This document shows, piece after piece, positions 32,913 through 43,617 of a stretch of DNA of 64,000 bases (positions within the stretch are counted from its first letter, which is position 1; each line of letters opens with the position of its first letter). A program made the position numbers and the translations under genes. The notes beneath the pieces are model-generated. The model saw nothing but the letters and a program-made list of their open reading frames with translations. It was not told the DNA's origin and ran no database searches. This DNA is from Sialis fuliginosa (taxonomy: Eukaryota; Arthropoda; Insecta; Megaloptera; Sialidae): NCBI GenBank assembly GCA_961205875.1, contig OY540813.1, positions 3,753,001 through 3,817,000 on the forward strand. Reading direction: 5' to 3'.

Positions 32913-33427
32913 ATAACAATTCGCAAAGAAATTTGGGAGAGGGGTAGTTTATTTAATTTTACATCTAATTTTAGAAAAAAATAAACTTGTAATATTTTTA
33001 TAATTAAAATAATAAATAATAAAATCTGGAACGACGGCACTGGTGCAGGTGAACCTAAAAGAGAAGGCATTTATGTGTTTTCCCCGATAAGTAGCTAGAT
33101 GGCGCAAAGCTACGAAACACAGTTCATTAGTTCGCTGAGACAAGACTCCGTGAGATGGGATTTGACTTGTTTGAAGATTCAATTTTGTATCAGGGGCGAG
33201 CGTATATAAAATTATTATATATACGCTATTGCCACTTCTGCTCGCTCTGTCTGTATCCTTTTTTTGCTAATTAGTGAAGTGACGTTACTTTGTTTATAGT
33301 AGGTATAGTATTTGTAAATATCATTAGGTGAAGCATTATATTTTTATCGTTTAAATATTTGTATCGCTTACAAACCAAAACGATTATGTGTTATAAAATT
33401 ATTTGTTTTAACTTATGTAAATTAAAT
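32913..33427. other. No gene seen
   Basis: Unassigned sequence. Short minus-strand frames at 32753-33182 overlap the hairpin and have no domain. Confidence 0.4.
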
Positions 33428-33680
33428 CAGGGCTTCGAACCGGAACTGAACCGAAAACCGGAAAAACCGTTATTTTTTACCGGAACAAAAACCAGAACCG
33501 AACCGAAATAAAAATTCGGTTCAGTACATGTTAAAATACGGGTGTTAACATGATCTTATTTCCCACTTCAATTGTCGTTCAAGTTATCATACAAATACCA
33601 TAAAATGTTCTAAATTATGTTAGAAAATAAATTTTTAATACAAAATATATTTTTTTACTCGAACCGGAACGAAAAAGTTT
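33428..33680. mobile_element. hAT-like fragment, CAGGGCTTCGAACCGG end
   Basis: Begins CAGGGCTTCGAACCGGAACT with the repetitive GAACCGG/GGTTCGG composition of a well-known insect hAT MITE group. An inverse-like part appears at 33660 ('TCGAACCGGAACGAAAAA') before it runs into another repeat. The right terminus is lost. Confidence 0.55.
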
Positions 33681-33684
33681 TTTT

Positions 33685-33905
33685 TAAGTCGGTTTTATTT
33701 TTTTCTTAAAAAGTTTTTTGTTTCTGCCTTTTGAGTGACGTATCTATAAATTCTATTGTCAGACTCTGATAAAATTTATATGGCACCACCACGAAAGTAT
33801 ATTCTTCCAAATCGGTCCATATTTGTCGGAGTTATGCCCGAAAATATATAACAAATATTGACAGCCGAATTGAGAACAAGGAGAGTTGATTTTTGAAAAT
33901 ATTTA
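33685..33905. repeat. GTCGGTT repeat copy
   Basis: 'AAGTCGGTTTTATTTTTTTC', 'CTGATAAAATTTATATGGC' and 'CAGCCGAATTGAGAACAAGG' align with 14700-14890. It directly follows, and probably truncates, the hAT-like fragment. Confidence 0.6.
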
Positions 33906-34704
33906 GCACATTCGAAATATTGACTCAAAACTCTGATGTTATTGGTACTCAAAAAAATAAATTTTACAATTTATTTTTCGCCTTTGTAGGGGTATGATAA
34001 AATTCTCTAATGCCTCTTTGTCAAAAATATTACCTCGTCCTTGCTTTACATGAATTTAAATAGGAGATATAATTTTTTTCAATTAATAAGACATACTGAA
34101 AAAAAAATTAAATAAATTTGTTAATTTTTTACATATCCCTTTTAGAATAAATGATTCTGAAGAAATAACTACAGAATGTTATATAAGAAATAATTAGAAC
34201 AATAAACAACACACGACACTAACAAATTTAAGCACTGTGACATAGATAGAATGTCATGAATTCCGTAGACAAAAGAGATACAAGAATCGTTAAGATTTTC
34301 GGACGTGATGAATTCGCATCCACACCCATGCCATAGACCACAAAAGTCTCAATGGGAACTCATCCGCTTCAAAGCAGTTTATGTTATCTTTGAGGCTTTA
34401 TATTATGTACCATGATTAACAAGACGACCTTTAACTTTGATATTTATTACAAGGAACTTTAATATGCTACAATGAGCTTGTTTTGCGCCGCCAACTTCCA
34501 ACCAGTAATATTCTTCTTCTTCTTGCTGTTCTTCTCGAGGGATTTGTCTCAGTCGTAGTCACTGACGACACTGTTTTGCAACGCCGTTTTATTTTTTGTG
34601 ACGTTTCACAATCGGTTTATGAGTGCATGGCGTTTGCTTTTCTAATAGTAAGTGATTCTCAAAATGTACTTTGTATTAAAAATCATTAATATAACAGAAC
34701 AGTA
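33906..34704. other. Unique sequence, no supported gene
   Basis: 34250-34640 is moderately GC-rich and not repeated. A frame at 34483-34689 looks like a signal peptide (ILLLLAVLLEGFVSVVV) but starts at TTG; the nearest ATG (34472) is in another frame that stops after 28 codons. I do not call a gene. Confidence 0.35.
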
Positions 34705-35190
34705 CTCAAGTCTGGCGCCCTGGGCGAGATTTATTTTTCCGCCCTCTCTCCCCCTAAAAAAATGTTAAAAAATCACCGAAAATGTCAATTAAAATTGATA
34801 AATTAACAAATAAGTTGAATAATTCATATCTCAGCTTGGCGGGATCCTACAGACTCCAACTTTTTTTTAAATATAGCTTACATCATTAACTTTAAGACTA
34901 TCAAATGCCCTAAAACCGTCGAGACCTCATTCCCCTATTATGAACAAATTAAAATTGATAAATTAACAAATAAGTTGATTAGTTAATATCTCAGCTTATA
35001 CCTTATTAATTCTGGGTTGCGGAATAAAGATTTGTTAGTTAGCACCTATCAAATAATCAATTTTTCTTGTTTTTTTTCCACAAATTAACATTGTTTATAT
35101 TTAGCTTTAACAGATCGACAAAAAATATAAAGATAAAAAAAAAGTTTACTCAAAATTTACTTATGATGCATTGTGCGCTGCCCCACCTTT
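34705..35190 (+). repeat. Repeat G, copy 2
   Basis: Starts near 'AGTCTGGCGCCCTGGGCGAG'; 34780-34850 and 34935-35010 both carry 'AATTAAAATTGATAAATTAA CAAATAAGTTGA', an internal duplication absent from copy 1. It ends 'CATTGTGCGCTGCCCCACCT'. GC-rich ends suggest an hAT-type element. Confidence 0.55.
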
Positions 35191-35337
35191 TAAATGTTCA
35201 GGTTTCAGTTCAAAATAAAGTTTTTCGTTTCATGTCTAGATGTCTGTCCCCTGAATTCTTGTCTGACGCATAGCTAACGAACTACAACACGAATTTTAAT
35301 AAATGATCCCATATAAAAATCATTTGATCATTTCAAC

Positions 35338-35865
35338 TTTAGTATATATTTTTTAAATTATTTTCTTTTTCAGAATTTAACCATAACTTGGCAAACTATC
35401 TATAAACGAGAAATGTATCCTTCAAATATATAAAATAAATCGTAAGAACACCAGGAGAAGAATAAGATCTTATTGTATATATTTTTTAAATTATTTTCTC
35501 TTTCAGAATTTAACCATAACTTGGCAAACTATCTATAAACGAGAAATGTATCCTTCAAATATATAAAATAAATCGTAAGAACACCAGGAGAAGAATAAGA
35601 TCTTTAGTATATATTTTTTAAATTATTTTCTTTTTCAGAATTTAACCATAACTTGGCAAACTATCTATAAACGAGAAATGTATCCTTCAAATATATAAAA
35701 TAAATCGTAAGAACACCAGGAGAAGAATAAGATCTTTAGTATATATTTTTTAAATTATTTTCTTTTTCAGAATTTAACCATAACTTGGCAAACTATCTAT
35801 AAACGAGAAATGTATCCTTCAAATATATAAAATAAATCGTAAGAACACCAGGAGAAGAATAAGAT
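35338..35865 (+). repeat. Tandem repeat, four 132-bp units, almost identical
   Basis: Four units start near 35338, 35471, 35603 and 35735; I see only a handful of differences, mostly at the start of unit 2. Each unit has, in order, a TATATATTTTTT tract, a pyrimidine-rich TTATTTTCTTTTTCAG resembling a splice acceptor, 19 open codons (NLTITWQTIYKREMYPSNI) and a stop, then AATAAA. Near-identity implies recent expansion. Whether the exon-like layout is real or accidental is not decidable here. Confidence 0.9.
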
Positions 35866-36174
35866 GCGGTCGGTTTCTCCAGACAGTTCAAACAGTGCCC
35901 GTGGCTGCATTTGACCGATCTACCCCTGACGGCATATAAAGTAATTTAAACTTTTTGAACAAACGCTAAGGAAATTACATCAAGTACATAATTACTGTGT
36001 TCGTAATTAAACGAGGACGCCGGCCGTCGTGGCGGCGGTAGAACGGAGGGGCGGTAAGGGCGGAGGCGGGGGGGATCATTAGGCCATTGGAGATACGATA
36101 AACCTTATAAGATATCAACTATTGACAATTCGAAGTTATTAGATAATGCTACAGTCATGTATTTAAAATATATA
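35866..36174. other. GC-rich unique island
   Basis: 35870-35935 ('GCGGTCGGTTTCTCCAGACA', 'GTGCCCGTGGCTGC') and 36010-36085 ('ACGCCGGCCGTCGTGGCGGC', then a GGAGGGGCGG run) are the most GC-rich DNA of the window. No frame, repeat match or splice site found. Promoter or regulatory DNA is possible. Confidence 0.35.
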
Positions 36175-36653
36175 AGGTACTGGCACCAGTCTTGGATATG
36201 ACCCTAGTAATCGTTATATTGTTATATATTTGTTGATGTTTGATTACTACCACTTCTGAATATTAATCTATATATATTTAACTGTCTTGCAGTGTGATTT
36301 GATGACAATCGGTCAATAGATGTCAAAATGGTGGATATTTAAAGTAATTATTATATTATGGCAACTGCTTTACATTGTTTCAAATTTGATGATTCTTTTA
36401 TATCTTATGTGTTGTAGTATTTATCATTTTGTAATCATTAGCAAGTGTGCTCATTACTGGGTTTACTTTATCCATTACTGGAGAAAAAACAAAAACAAAA
36501 TAAAAGGCTATAATTTAAAAAACAAACTATATTTGCCGACTTTGGTAATTAAATGGATTAAATAAAGAGTTAGTTGTTTTATTTGTAACATGAGTTGATG
36601 AGAATTACAAAAAAGAAGCACAGTAAACCTTGCCATAACTGGTGCGAGTACCT
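36175..36653. mobile_element. AGGTACTGGCACCAG MITE, complete copy
   Basis: TA (36173-36174) then AGGTACTGGCACCAGTCTTG; right end ATAACTGGTGCGAGTACCT then TA. 479 bp. Interior landmarks: 'GATGACAATCGGTCAATAG', 'CATTGTTTCAAATTTGA', 'TTATCATTTTGTAATCATTA'. The 81-codon frame inside is translated MITE sequence. Confidence 0.92.
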
Positions 36654-36744
36654 TATATTCTCAATCCAACTATATTATTGTTTTCGTTCGACAATATTAA
36701 AGAGAAAGAATAATATAATCGGATTAATGTTCGATATTACAGCC

Positions 36745-37470
36745 TAGCTAACAAAATTTGCTGTATCATACTTATATGACAGTTCTCCTGGAGTTTTTGA
36801 CGGACAGTTACATGCATAGTAAGTAATAAAACAGCTTGTGTTTGGCATGCACATGATAGGGTTCCGTAGTCATTCTCACTACGATTTATAAAAAAAAATT
36901 GTTTCAAAATTTTTCATAAACTATTTTTGCTACAGTGTTCGTTATAATTTTCATTGAAAGTACTAATTAAAAGTTACACTCTCGATTTTTTTCAGATTTT
37001 TTATATCAATAGTTTAGAAAATAGAGGGGGGACGCTTTGGCAACGACTTTGAACGTAAATATATCGAAACTGAAGGGTTAAAATCAAAAGGTCCTCAGAC
37101 ATTTTTGTTGCTTTTTAGGAAACCTATTTAAAGACACACTCAATGGATTAAGTAAAAAATTTTTTTAATATATGGGAAGGGGGTTCAAAAAAATTTTGTA
37201 TCAATTATTCCATCATTTTTTTGGGTTATCAATCTACGTTCGTATACCAAATTTCATCATAATCGGTATAAAATTTCTATAGACAGACAGAGCGAAACTA
37301 TAAGAGTTCCTAGTTTTTTACGGAACCCTAAAAATCAAAGTATGTAAATTATATTTACTAACCTTGACTAAAAACGGTTAAAACTAACTAACTATCTGTC
37401 AAAAACTCCAAGAGAACTGTAATTTAAGTTTGACACCCCGTTTAAAAGTGCTTGCAAGCTAGCACAAGAT
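36745..37470. mobile_element. Degenerate CCGGTATT-family element hosting another repeat
   Basis: 'CTAGCTAACAAAATTTGCT' and 'GACAGTTCTCCTGGAGTTTT TGACGGACAG' on the left are mirrored by 'CTATCTGTCAAAAACTCCAA GAGAACTGT' and 'AAAAGTGCTTGCAAGCTAGC' on the right, resembling the inner arms of 53070-53378. The tips are lost. The block 36858-37332 sits between the arms. Confidence 0.6.
36858..37332 (+). mobile_element. GGGTTCCGTA-bounded repeat, nested
   Basis: Starts TAGGGTTCCGTAGTCATTCT and ends TTTTTTACGGAACCCTA, a pair of inverted 12-bp termini seen in abundant lepidopteran repeats (from memory). Interior 'AAGGGTTAAAATCAAAAGGT' matches 60275-60300. About 475 bp, non-coding. Confidence 0.7.
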
Positions 37471-37993
37471 GTGTTTTTTTAAATAATACCAAACCTCCAA
37501 AAAATTTTAAATGTTATAATTACATATTTAGAATATTTTTAAATCCTTCACGTAATTATTATTATAGCAAACCAATCAAATATTAAAATATGAAACGCTA
37601 ATGTAGCTATAAAATAAAATAAGTATACCAACCGCAAATATAATTAGAGCAATTTGAAACATAATTATAACATTGAATGAGATATAAAAATCAATTATTC
37701 AATGATCTTCGTTAAGAAACCATCCAAAGAAATTCATGTATTATAAATAAATACAAAACTTGATACGAATCTCTTAAGAAATCATAAGATATACCATTCG
37801 CAGTGGCGTACATAGTAATAAATAAAAAATAAAATAAAATAAAAATTAGATACAATGTCAGAAAAATCTATACATAAATTATAAAGAGAAGAAGCCTTTT
37901 ATATGTGTTTTATACTTATTGGCTCTCTCCGACGATACGTATCTATTATAAAGGTAAGGAAAGAAAAATGTGAGCCAGAGAAAAATATACATA
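37471..37993. other. No gene seen
   Basis: AT-rich; 'GCAGTGGCGTACATAGTAAT' at about 37800 resembles an orphan hAT-type end. Confidence 0.4.
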
Positions 37994-38457
37994 AGGTACT
38001 GGCACCAGTCCTGGATATGACCCCATTAATGACTATTTTTTATTGATATTTGATTACTATCATTTCTGAATATTAATCTATATATATTTAACTGTCTTAC
38101 AGCGTTATTTGATGACAATCGGCCAATAGGGGTCAAAATGGTGGACATTTAAACTAATTATTAGTATAATTTATTTATTAATTATTATATTATCATAGCA
38201 ACTGTTTTACATTGTTTCAAATTTGACTATTCTTTCTTTTATATATTTTGTGTCACAGTACTTATCATTTTGTAATCATTTGCATACTGGTTTTACTTTA
38301 TCCCTTACTGGAGAAAAAATATAAACAAAATAAAAGGCTATAAGAGTTACTTGTTTTATTAATAACATGAGTTCATGAGAATTACAAAAAAGAAGCCCGT
38401 CAATCACAAAAACAGTAAACCTTGCTCATATAGCGGCTATAATTGGTGCCAGTACCT
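37994..38457. mobile_element. AGGTACTGGCACCAG MITE, complete copy
   Basis: TA-flanked; AGGTACTGGCACCAGTCCTG to TTGGTGCCAGTACCT, 464 bp. Compared with 36175-36653 it lacks part of the right interior and carries an extra 'TTTATTTATTAATTATTA'. Confidence 0.92.
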
Positions 38458-39111
38458 TATATACTTGTTGTTAAATTTTTTTTAATTTTGATTTCGAGGC
38501 TTTTAGGTCATAAATAAAATAAAATAGTTATATTAGATATAACATTATTTATTTTGATAAACGTTGAAGACTTCATCAGTATCTGGTTAATAATAATGAT
38601 AAATATACAAATTTCTATTTAACAATCGGAATATTTCCAAATATTTCTCATGGAATTTATTTTATTAATAAATTCTACATATTTGTTGTTAAATTAACAA
38701 TTGTCTGACGTACCGCTACTGATTGTACATAAATGAATCAAAAAGAGAGCTGCCTAAAAATAATGCCCACTCTTTAAAGTTGGTTCTTGAAAAGTTTGCT
38801 TGTTATTCTGCTACTTCATTTCTGTTCGTTAGAGTGCTTTTTACTTTTGTTGTTAGACTCGCTGGTTCCAAATCCTCAACGTGGTTCTACTTTGCTGTGT
38901 TCTTCTTGCACAGCTACTACCGGAGTGTAAATGTTTTCAAGGAAATATATGCTATATAGATTGTCTACGGCTACCGCTTATTTTTTACTTGTTTTTTTAC
39001 TTTACTAACACAATATTTTCTTTTTTAATAGCCATAAATGTAATATATGATACATATACGAGAAAAAACAAAAATTTCCTACAACTGTTAAGAAAAATAT
39101 AGTTTTACAAT
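38458..39111. other. No supported gene
   Basis: Two overlapping plus-strand frames (38723-38959 and 38881-39102) are leucine/phenylalanine-rich translations of AT-rich DNA. The part 38750-38900 has balanced composition and could be unique, but shows no domain. Confidence 0.4.
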
Positions 39112-39311
39112 CTTTCGCCCTAGTGGGTTATTTTAAGAAAATTTTTCAACTGCAAATATATTTTTTTTTGCTATACACTTACACTTTTTTATATTTTTCT
39201 TTCTACTTGCAATTTTTCAACTACACAAATTAGCTTTTACAACTGCAGTTTTCATTTTTGGAACTGCAGAAACAAGCTACAACTAAACTGAAATAACCCC
39301 TGGAGCGAAAG
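39112..39311. mobile_element. Short TIR element (CTTTCGCCCTAGTGGGTTATT)
   Basis: Left end CTTTCGCCCTAGTGGGTTAT; the right end read inward gives CTTTCGCTCCAGGGGTTATT, 200 bp overall. Inner part 'ACTACACAAATTAGCTTTTA CAACTGCA' recurs near 13625-13650, and 'TTTTTCAACTGCAAATA' near 840-860, so the family has at least two damaged relatives here. Confidence 0.7.
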
Positions 39312-39359
39312 GTGATAATTTCTATTATTTCCTCCAACAGCGCCAAATTAGTGTTTTAT

Positions 39360-39827
39360 TTTTAAGTAGTAGTTAACTGGAAAACTGTAAGACCCAGGTC
39401 CAAACTTGGTATAATGAATTTGTAGGTAATATTATGACACACCAAATTAATGATAAAAAATACCACATATTATAGGTACTTTTGGGGAAAATGTCATTTT
39501 CATAAAAAATTTCAAAAAAATAAATAAATTTTTTGACTTTGATGAGCAATAACTTTGAACGGGAAACAGGGCTAGCAATAACGCTAATATTGAAAAATAC
39601 CTTAGTTAATTACCTATTAAACTGACTCATTGCGGTTGCTCTAGTTACGTAACTTTGGAAGTTATGAGATGATCTTTGTTTGTAAGTACTACTCTGAAGG
39701 AAGTTTTTAAACACCTGTAGCTCAGAGTGTGTTGAAGATAGACCCCATCTTCCCGTACAATTTTTTACTCACAATGAGCCATGGAATCAGCTCTTAAAAT
39801 ATCTGTATCCCAAACCGGACCACCCTG
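39360..39827 (-). mobile_element. CAGGATGGTCC element, inverted truncated copy
   Basis: Reverse-strand counterpart of 40259-40715: 'CAGGGTGGTCCGGTTTGGGA', 'GTACGGGAAGATGGGGTCTA' and 'CAAACTTGGACCTGGGTCTT' when read on the minus strand. It ends in CCACCCTG/TA against a truncated hAT MITE. The partner copy 430 bp away makes a large inverted pair. Confidence 0.8.
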
Positions 39828-39828
39828 T

Positions 39829-39991
39829 ATTTAATAATAATTAGTGTAAACGAAGCAGTAAAAAGTGTCGCAAATAGTTTAGAAATAGTTGATTTAAAAT
39901 TGTGTTCAATCAAACCAGTGGAGATATCTAATAAAAATTACAATAAATGCATTTTTACGCAATAATTGAAAAACTACTTTTCCAATTTCTA
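39829..39991 (+). mobile_element. Truncated hAT-type MITE
   Basis: 'TTTAATAATAATTAGTGTAA ACGAAGCAGTAAAAAGTGTC' through 'TTTTCCAATTTCTA' aligns with the right 60% of 12747-13040. The left part is missing and is not found on the far side of the neighbouring element, so it was deleted rather than displaced. Confidence 0.85.
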
Positions 39992-40087
39992 GTAATAACT
40001 TATTTATAGCAACAAATACTAAACAGCAGTATCAATAATTCTAACATTGAACATTTCAAATCTATTATCGACATAATCTAATGACAT

Positions 40088-40130
40088 AGTTTCCCACGAC
40101 ACACACACACATACACACATACATACATGT
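40088..40130 (+). repeat. AC/ATAC microsatellite
   Basis: (AC)n followed by (ACAT)n: 'ACACACACACACATACACAC' and 'ATACATACATG'. Confidence 0.85.
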
Positions 40131-40258
40131 ATTTAAAATACGTGTGATATGATGACATAGGAAATGGTGACGGTTCCATCGAATGTTGCCTTCATTTCCC
40201 GTCAGATGGCGGGCAGCTCGCATTACCCTACATATATACAACACTCACACTGTATATA

Positions 40259-41390
40259 CAGGATGGTCCGGTTTGGGATACAGATATTTTAAGAGCTGAT
40301 TCCTTGGCTCATTATGAGTAAAAAATTGTACGGGAAGGTGGGGTCTATCTTCAACACCCTCTGAGCTACAGGATGTTTAAAAACTTCCTTCAGAGTAGTA
40401 CTTACAAACAAATATTATCTCTTAACTTCCAAAGTAACGTAACTAGAGCAACCACAATGATTCAGTTTCATAGGTAATTAACTAACGTATTTTTCAGTAT
40501 TAGCGTTATTGTTAGCCGTGTTTCCAGTTCAGAGTTATTGCTCATAAAAGTCAAAAAATATGTTTATTTTTTTTTAAATGACATTTTTCTCCAAAAGTAC
40601 CTATAATATGTAGTGTATTTTATCATTATTTTGGTGTGTCATAATGTTACCTACAAATTAATTATACCAAGTTTGAACCTGGGTCTTAGTTTTCTAGTTA
40701 TAAATTTATCTAAATAATCCCCAAAGTGACTATTTTGCTACCTACCCTATTAAATGAAACAGTCTCTTTTTTTTTGTTTATAATAGACATAATGCCAGTA
40801 ATAAAGTATCACTGAGATTATGATTTTAAATAATGAAATAAGTTAAAAATAATCTAAAAAATCTATTTATTTTTATATTAAAAGCGAGATTAATATGATT
40901 TTTGTTAAAATAAAAACACAAAATACAGCAATCCGCCATGTTAGATAAAACACCAGTCAAAGTGGATGACGTCACGGCTACGTAAACGTCATTTTTGTTT
41001 CATTAATATCTGCACTGTTTATAAATTATTTTGTGGTTTTAAATTATCAATTTGCTCAGTTTTGTATTACCAAAAGTAAAACCGAGAAACATTAGTGAGT
41101 GTTTACATAGGCGTGACGTCAAAAATGCGCCATGACACTTGCGAGCGCTTTGGCGTCAAATTCAAAATTAATTTTAAAAGAGTCAATTTCTGTGATTAAA
41201 CCTTTATTTTCTGCAGAAATAGGCATTTTTTTGGAAATAAGAGACACGTAAGATCATTATAAAATAGTTTTTAAAAATTAGACATCATGCTTATTACATA
41301 ATTTAATGGTTATGTAAATAATTATAAAATTAATTATAAACAATTAAAAATCATGGCTGTTTAATTTAATAGGGTAGGTAGCAAACCCTG
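40259..41390 (+). mobile_element. TA-flanked CAGGATGGTCC element with an internal foldback
   Basis: Starts CAGGATGGTCCGGTTTGGGA after TA and ends at GCAAACCCTG before TA, 1132 bp. Only the outermost CAGGRT is shared by the two tips. From 40735 to 41390 the sequence folds back: 'TTGCTACCTACCCTATTAAA' is inverse to 'TTTAATAGGGTAGGTAGCAA', and 'GACGTCACGGCTACGTAAAC' is nearly inverse to 'GTTTACATAGGCGTGACGTC'. So it may be one element or two that now travel together, since 17638-18265 shows the same junction. Confidence 0.7.
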
Positions 41391-41686
41391 TATATCGATA
41401 CTGTGTATGTATGTGAGCCAACCCCACACAATCCACACAACTTCCAAAGACGACGCCGTATATATTACACAGGAAGGGGTTGCGGCGAGGGGAGGGGGGC
41501 GGACATCGCTTCCTGTCTGCAGCGATGTCCGGTGTTGTAGATGGCACTGATGATGACTGCCAGTGATGTCTGTTTGGATATTTAATATCGATTAGTTTTT
41601 TTGTTGTTTGTTGTTATTATAATGCTGATGTTACGTTCTATTTTTAAATGTATTATGTGAGGTGTGAATAGGTGATACTATTTGTA
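41391..41686. other. Unique patch, no gene
   Basis: 41410-41560 is GC-rich ('GGAAGGGGTTGCGGCGAGGG', 'GACATCGCTTCCTGTCTGCA') and not repeated. A 67-codon minus frame has no recognised domain. Confidence 0.35.
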
Positions 41687-42257
41687 GGGTCGAGCGGGGT
41701 AAATATGAAACACCAAAAAAATGGGGTAAAAGTGAAACAAGCTTGCAACTAAAAAATTAATTTGTTTATAGGAGAATTATAAAAACTGATACCATCATTA
41801 AAGGTTTGTTAAAGCGACCTGAAAATATGAATCGCCTAATAAGTGATGTGTCACCCCTACAGATTTCCCTGCTAGTAGATGTCAAAACATGTGAATTCAA
41901 TTTTAATTCTTTGCACATAACTTTCTGTATAGCTCAGATATTAATTAAAGTTACAATTTCACATTGATATGCCACAAAGAAGATAAATCAAAGTTGCCTT
42001 TGTAGCTTTTCTTTTAATTTTTCGAGAAATATTTTCCATTAGAGGTCTGTTTCAATTATTCCCAAATTAGAGGTTAAAAATGAAACACACTTTTTTCATT
42101 TTTAAAGTCCGTGTTGTATCGTACAGTTCAAATAACGTAAATATTTAAAATGGTTATTCATAAGCGCATCTAGTAGAAAAAATTATGAATTTGTATCGTT
42201 AACTGTCAAAAAACATGAAAGATTTGTATTTTGTTTCACTTTTACCCCAGTTGACCC
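41687..42257. mobile_element. TA-flanked MITE with GGGTCGAGCGGGGTAAA ends
   Basis: TA/GGGTCGAGCGGGGTAAATAT on the left and, from the right, GGGTCAACTGGGGTAAAAGT before TA; both continue with 'GAAAC'. 571 bp, non-coding, with a second 'GAAACACACTTTTTTC' inside. A 64-bp left-end fragment is at 310-373. Confidence 0.85.
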
Positions 42258-42398
42258 TATATGGAGTAGCATATGACTATACAATTGTTAAAAAAAGAAG
42301 CTGTAAAAAATTATTATAATGCTTTCAACATTTTTTTAGCACCGCGGACCAAATTTAAGAACGACAATCTATCGCGACCCACATAACTGCCATTGTAT

Positions 42399-43067
42399 CA
42401 GGACCGTAACTACCATCAGAGTAGTACCCCGGGGCCCCCGAACAAGGAGGATATATTTTTTACGAAATCAACACGGAGAAAATTTTATAGAACAATCTTT
42501 TTGTTACCATATGTTGCCCACAAGTTATCAAAGAGTAAATTTTTATTTTTAAATGTATTTTTTAGCCGTTTTGAATAAAATGTTGAATTGGAATTTGGCA
42601 CACTTACATTTTTATAATCATAAGGAATACATTTTCCTAAAATTTTATAAGAAGTCATTTTTTAATGGTCGTTATAAAAAAAATACTAATGGATTTGGTT
42701 TTTTATTTATTTTTTATGTTATTCTATCTATATTTAGTTTAATAGGAAAATTCATAACGAAAAAAATGCATTTTCAATGTTCCGTGAAAAGGAAACAAAA
42801 ATGGAATCACTTTAGTGTCCGTCCGTCTGTCTGTCACAGGCAATTTTCTCAGAAATTATTTTACTTCAAAGTTAGTTTTGTTTACATTTTTAAAATGAAA
42901 TCGATAAGGTTTAAAAACATTTACTTGTGTTGTTTTAATTGTTTATAAAAAAAAACATTAATAATTAAAATTTTATTGAAATAATAAAATTGTCCAACAA
43001 AATTTTTATAAGGGGTCCCTCGATCACTTGCTGCCCCGGTGCCCCAGAGCCTCTAATTACGGCACTG
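42399..43067. mobile_element. hAT-like non-autonomous element with 8-bp duplication
   Basis: Ends CAGGACCGTAACTACC and, from the right, CAGTGCCGTAATTAGAGGCT; flanks CATTGTAT (42391-42398) and CTTTGTAT (43068-43075) differ at one base. 'CCCCGGGGCCCCC' and 'CCCCGGTGCCCCAG' lie just inside. The interior holds a scrap of the TCTGTCTG repeat (42820-42850) and a 131-codon AT-rich frame that I do not consider a transposase. Confidence 0.75.
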
Positions 43068-43075
43068 CTTTGTAT

Positions 43076-43617
43076 ATATATGACAACATTAAATTAAATT
43101 TTAAACATGATACATAAAAATAGCACCGTATACAAAAAAACAACTTATTTTTTATTAAATCATGAATATAAAACGACAGACTTGTGAAGACTTACAGGGT
43201 CTAACCCTATCATCTCTGGAAGCCCCGCGTGTACGGACGCAGTCACTTAAACTGCCCCCTCCCCCGCCCCAAACCCGTTCCTTCAAGCCCGTCATCAACA
43301 CCTTTCCTGGATTAGAAACAATTACCCGCATTGAGAACACTGCACAATGCAGCATTTTATAAATACATCAATTATAATATATATGTTTGTGTGTGTTTTA
43401 TTTAATATGCATATGTATGGCTTTGTAGATTTATTTATGTATTGTTGACTTGTGTATTAAGGAAATCGCTATTTTATTATATTATCTTTGCAGGTTGATT
43501 TTATTAGAAGTACGTACCTACACCCAATACTGTTTTTACATGTTTTTGAAATAGCACGGTAGATAACAATAATATAATTTTTTTTTACACATGTTGATTT
43601 GATTTTATACGATTCAT
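43076..43617. other. Unique patch at 43175-43350, then AT-rich
   Basis: 43175-43350 is GC-rich and open for 66 codons on both strands (plus: MNIKRQTCEDLQGLTLSSLE, proline run, then TRSFKPVINTFPGLETITR). No domain recognised and no clear splice borders. Coding exon or conserved non-coding island are both possible. Confidence 0.3.

Noticed and set aside
34483-34689. Signal-peptide-like frame (ILLLLAVLLEGFVSVVV)
   Set aside because: Begins at TTG with no upstream ATG in frame and stops soon after the hydrophobic stretch; the hydrophobicity comes from a TTCTTC run.
36320-36565. 81-codon hydrophobic frame
   Set aside because: Entirely inside the AGGTACTGGCACCAG MITE; other copies of the same MITE break the frame.
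42553-42948. 131-codon plus-strand frame
   Set aside because: Lies inside a hAT-like non-autonomous element, is rich in K, F, I, Y and N as expected of AT-rich DNA, and crosses a TCTGTCTG repeat; no transposase motif.
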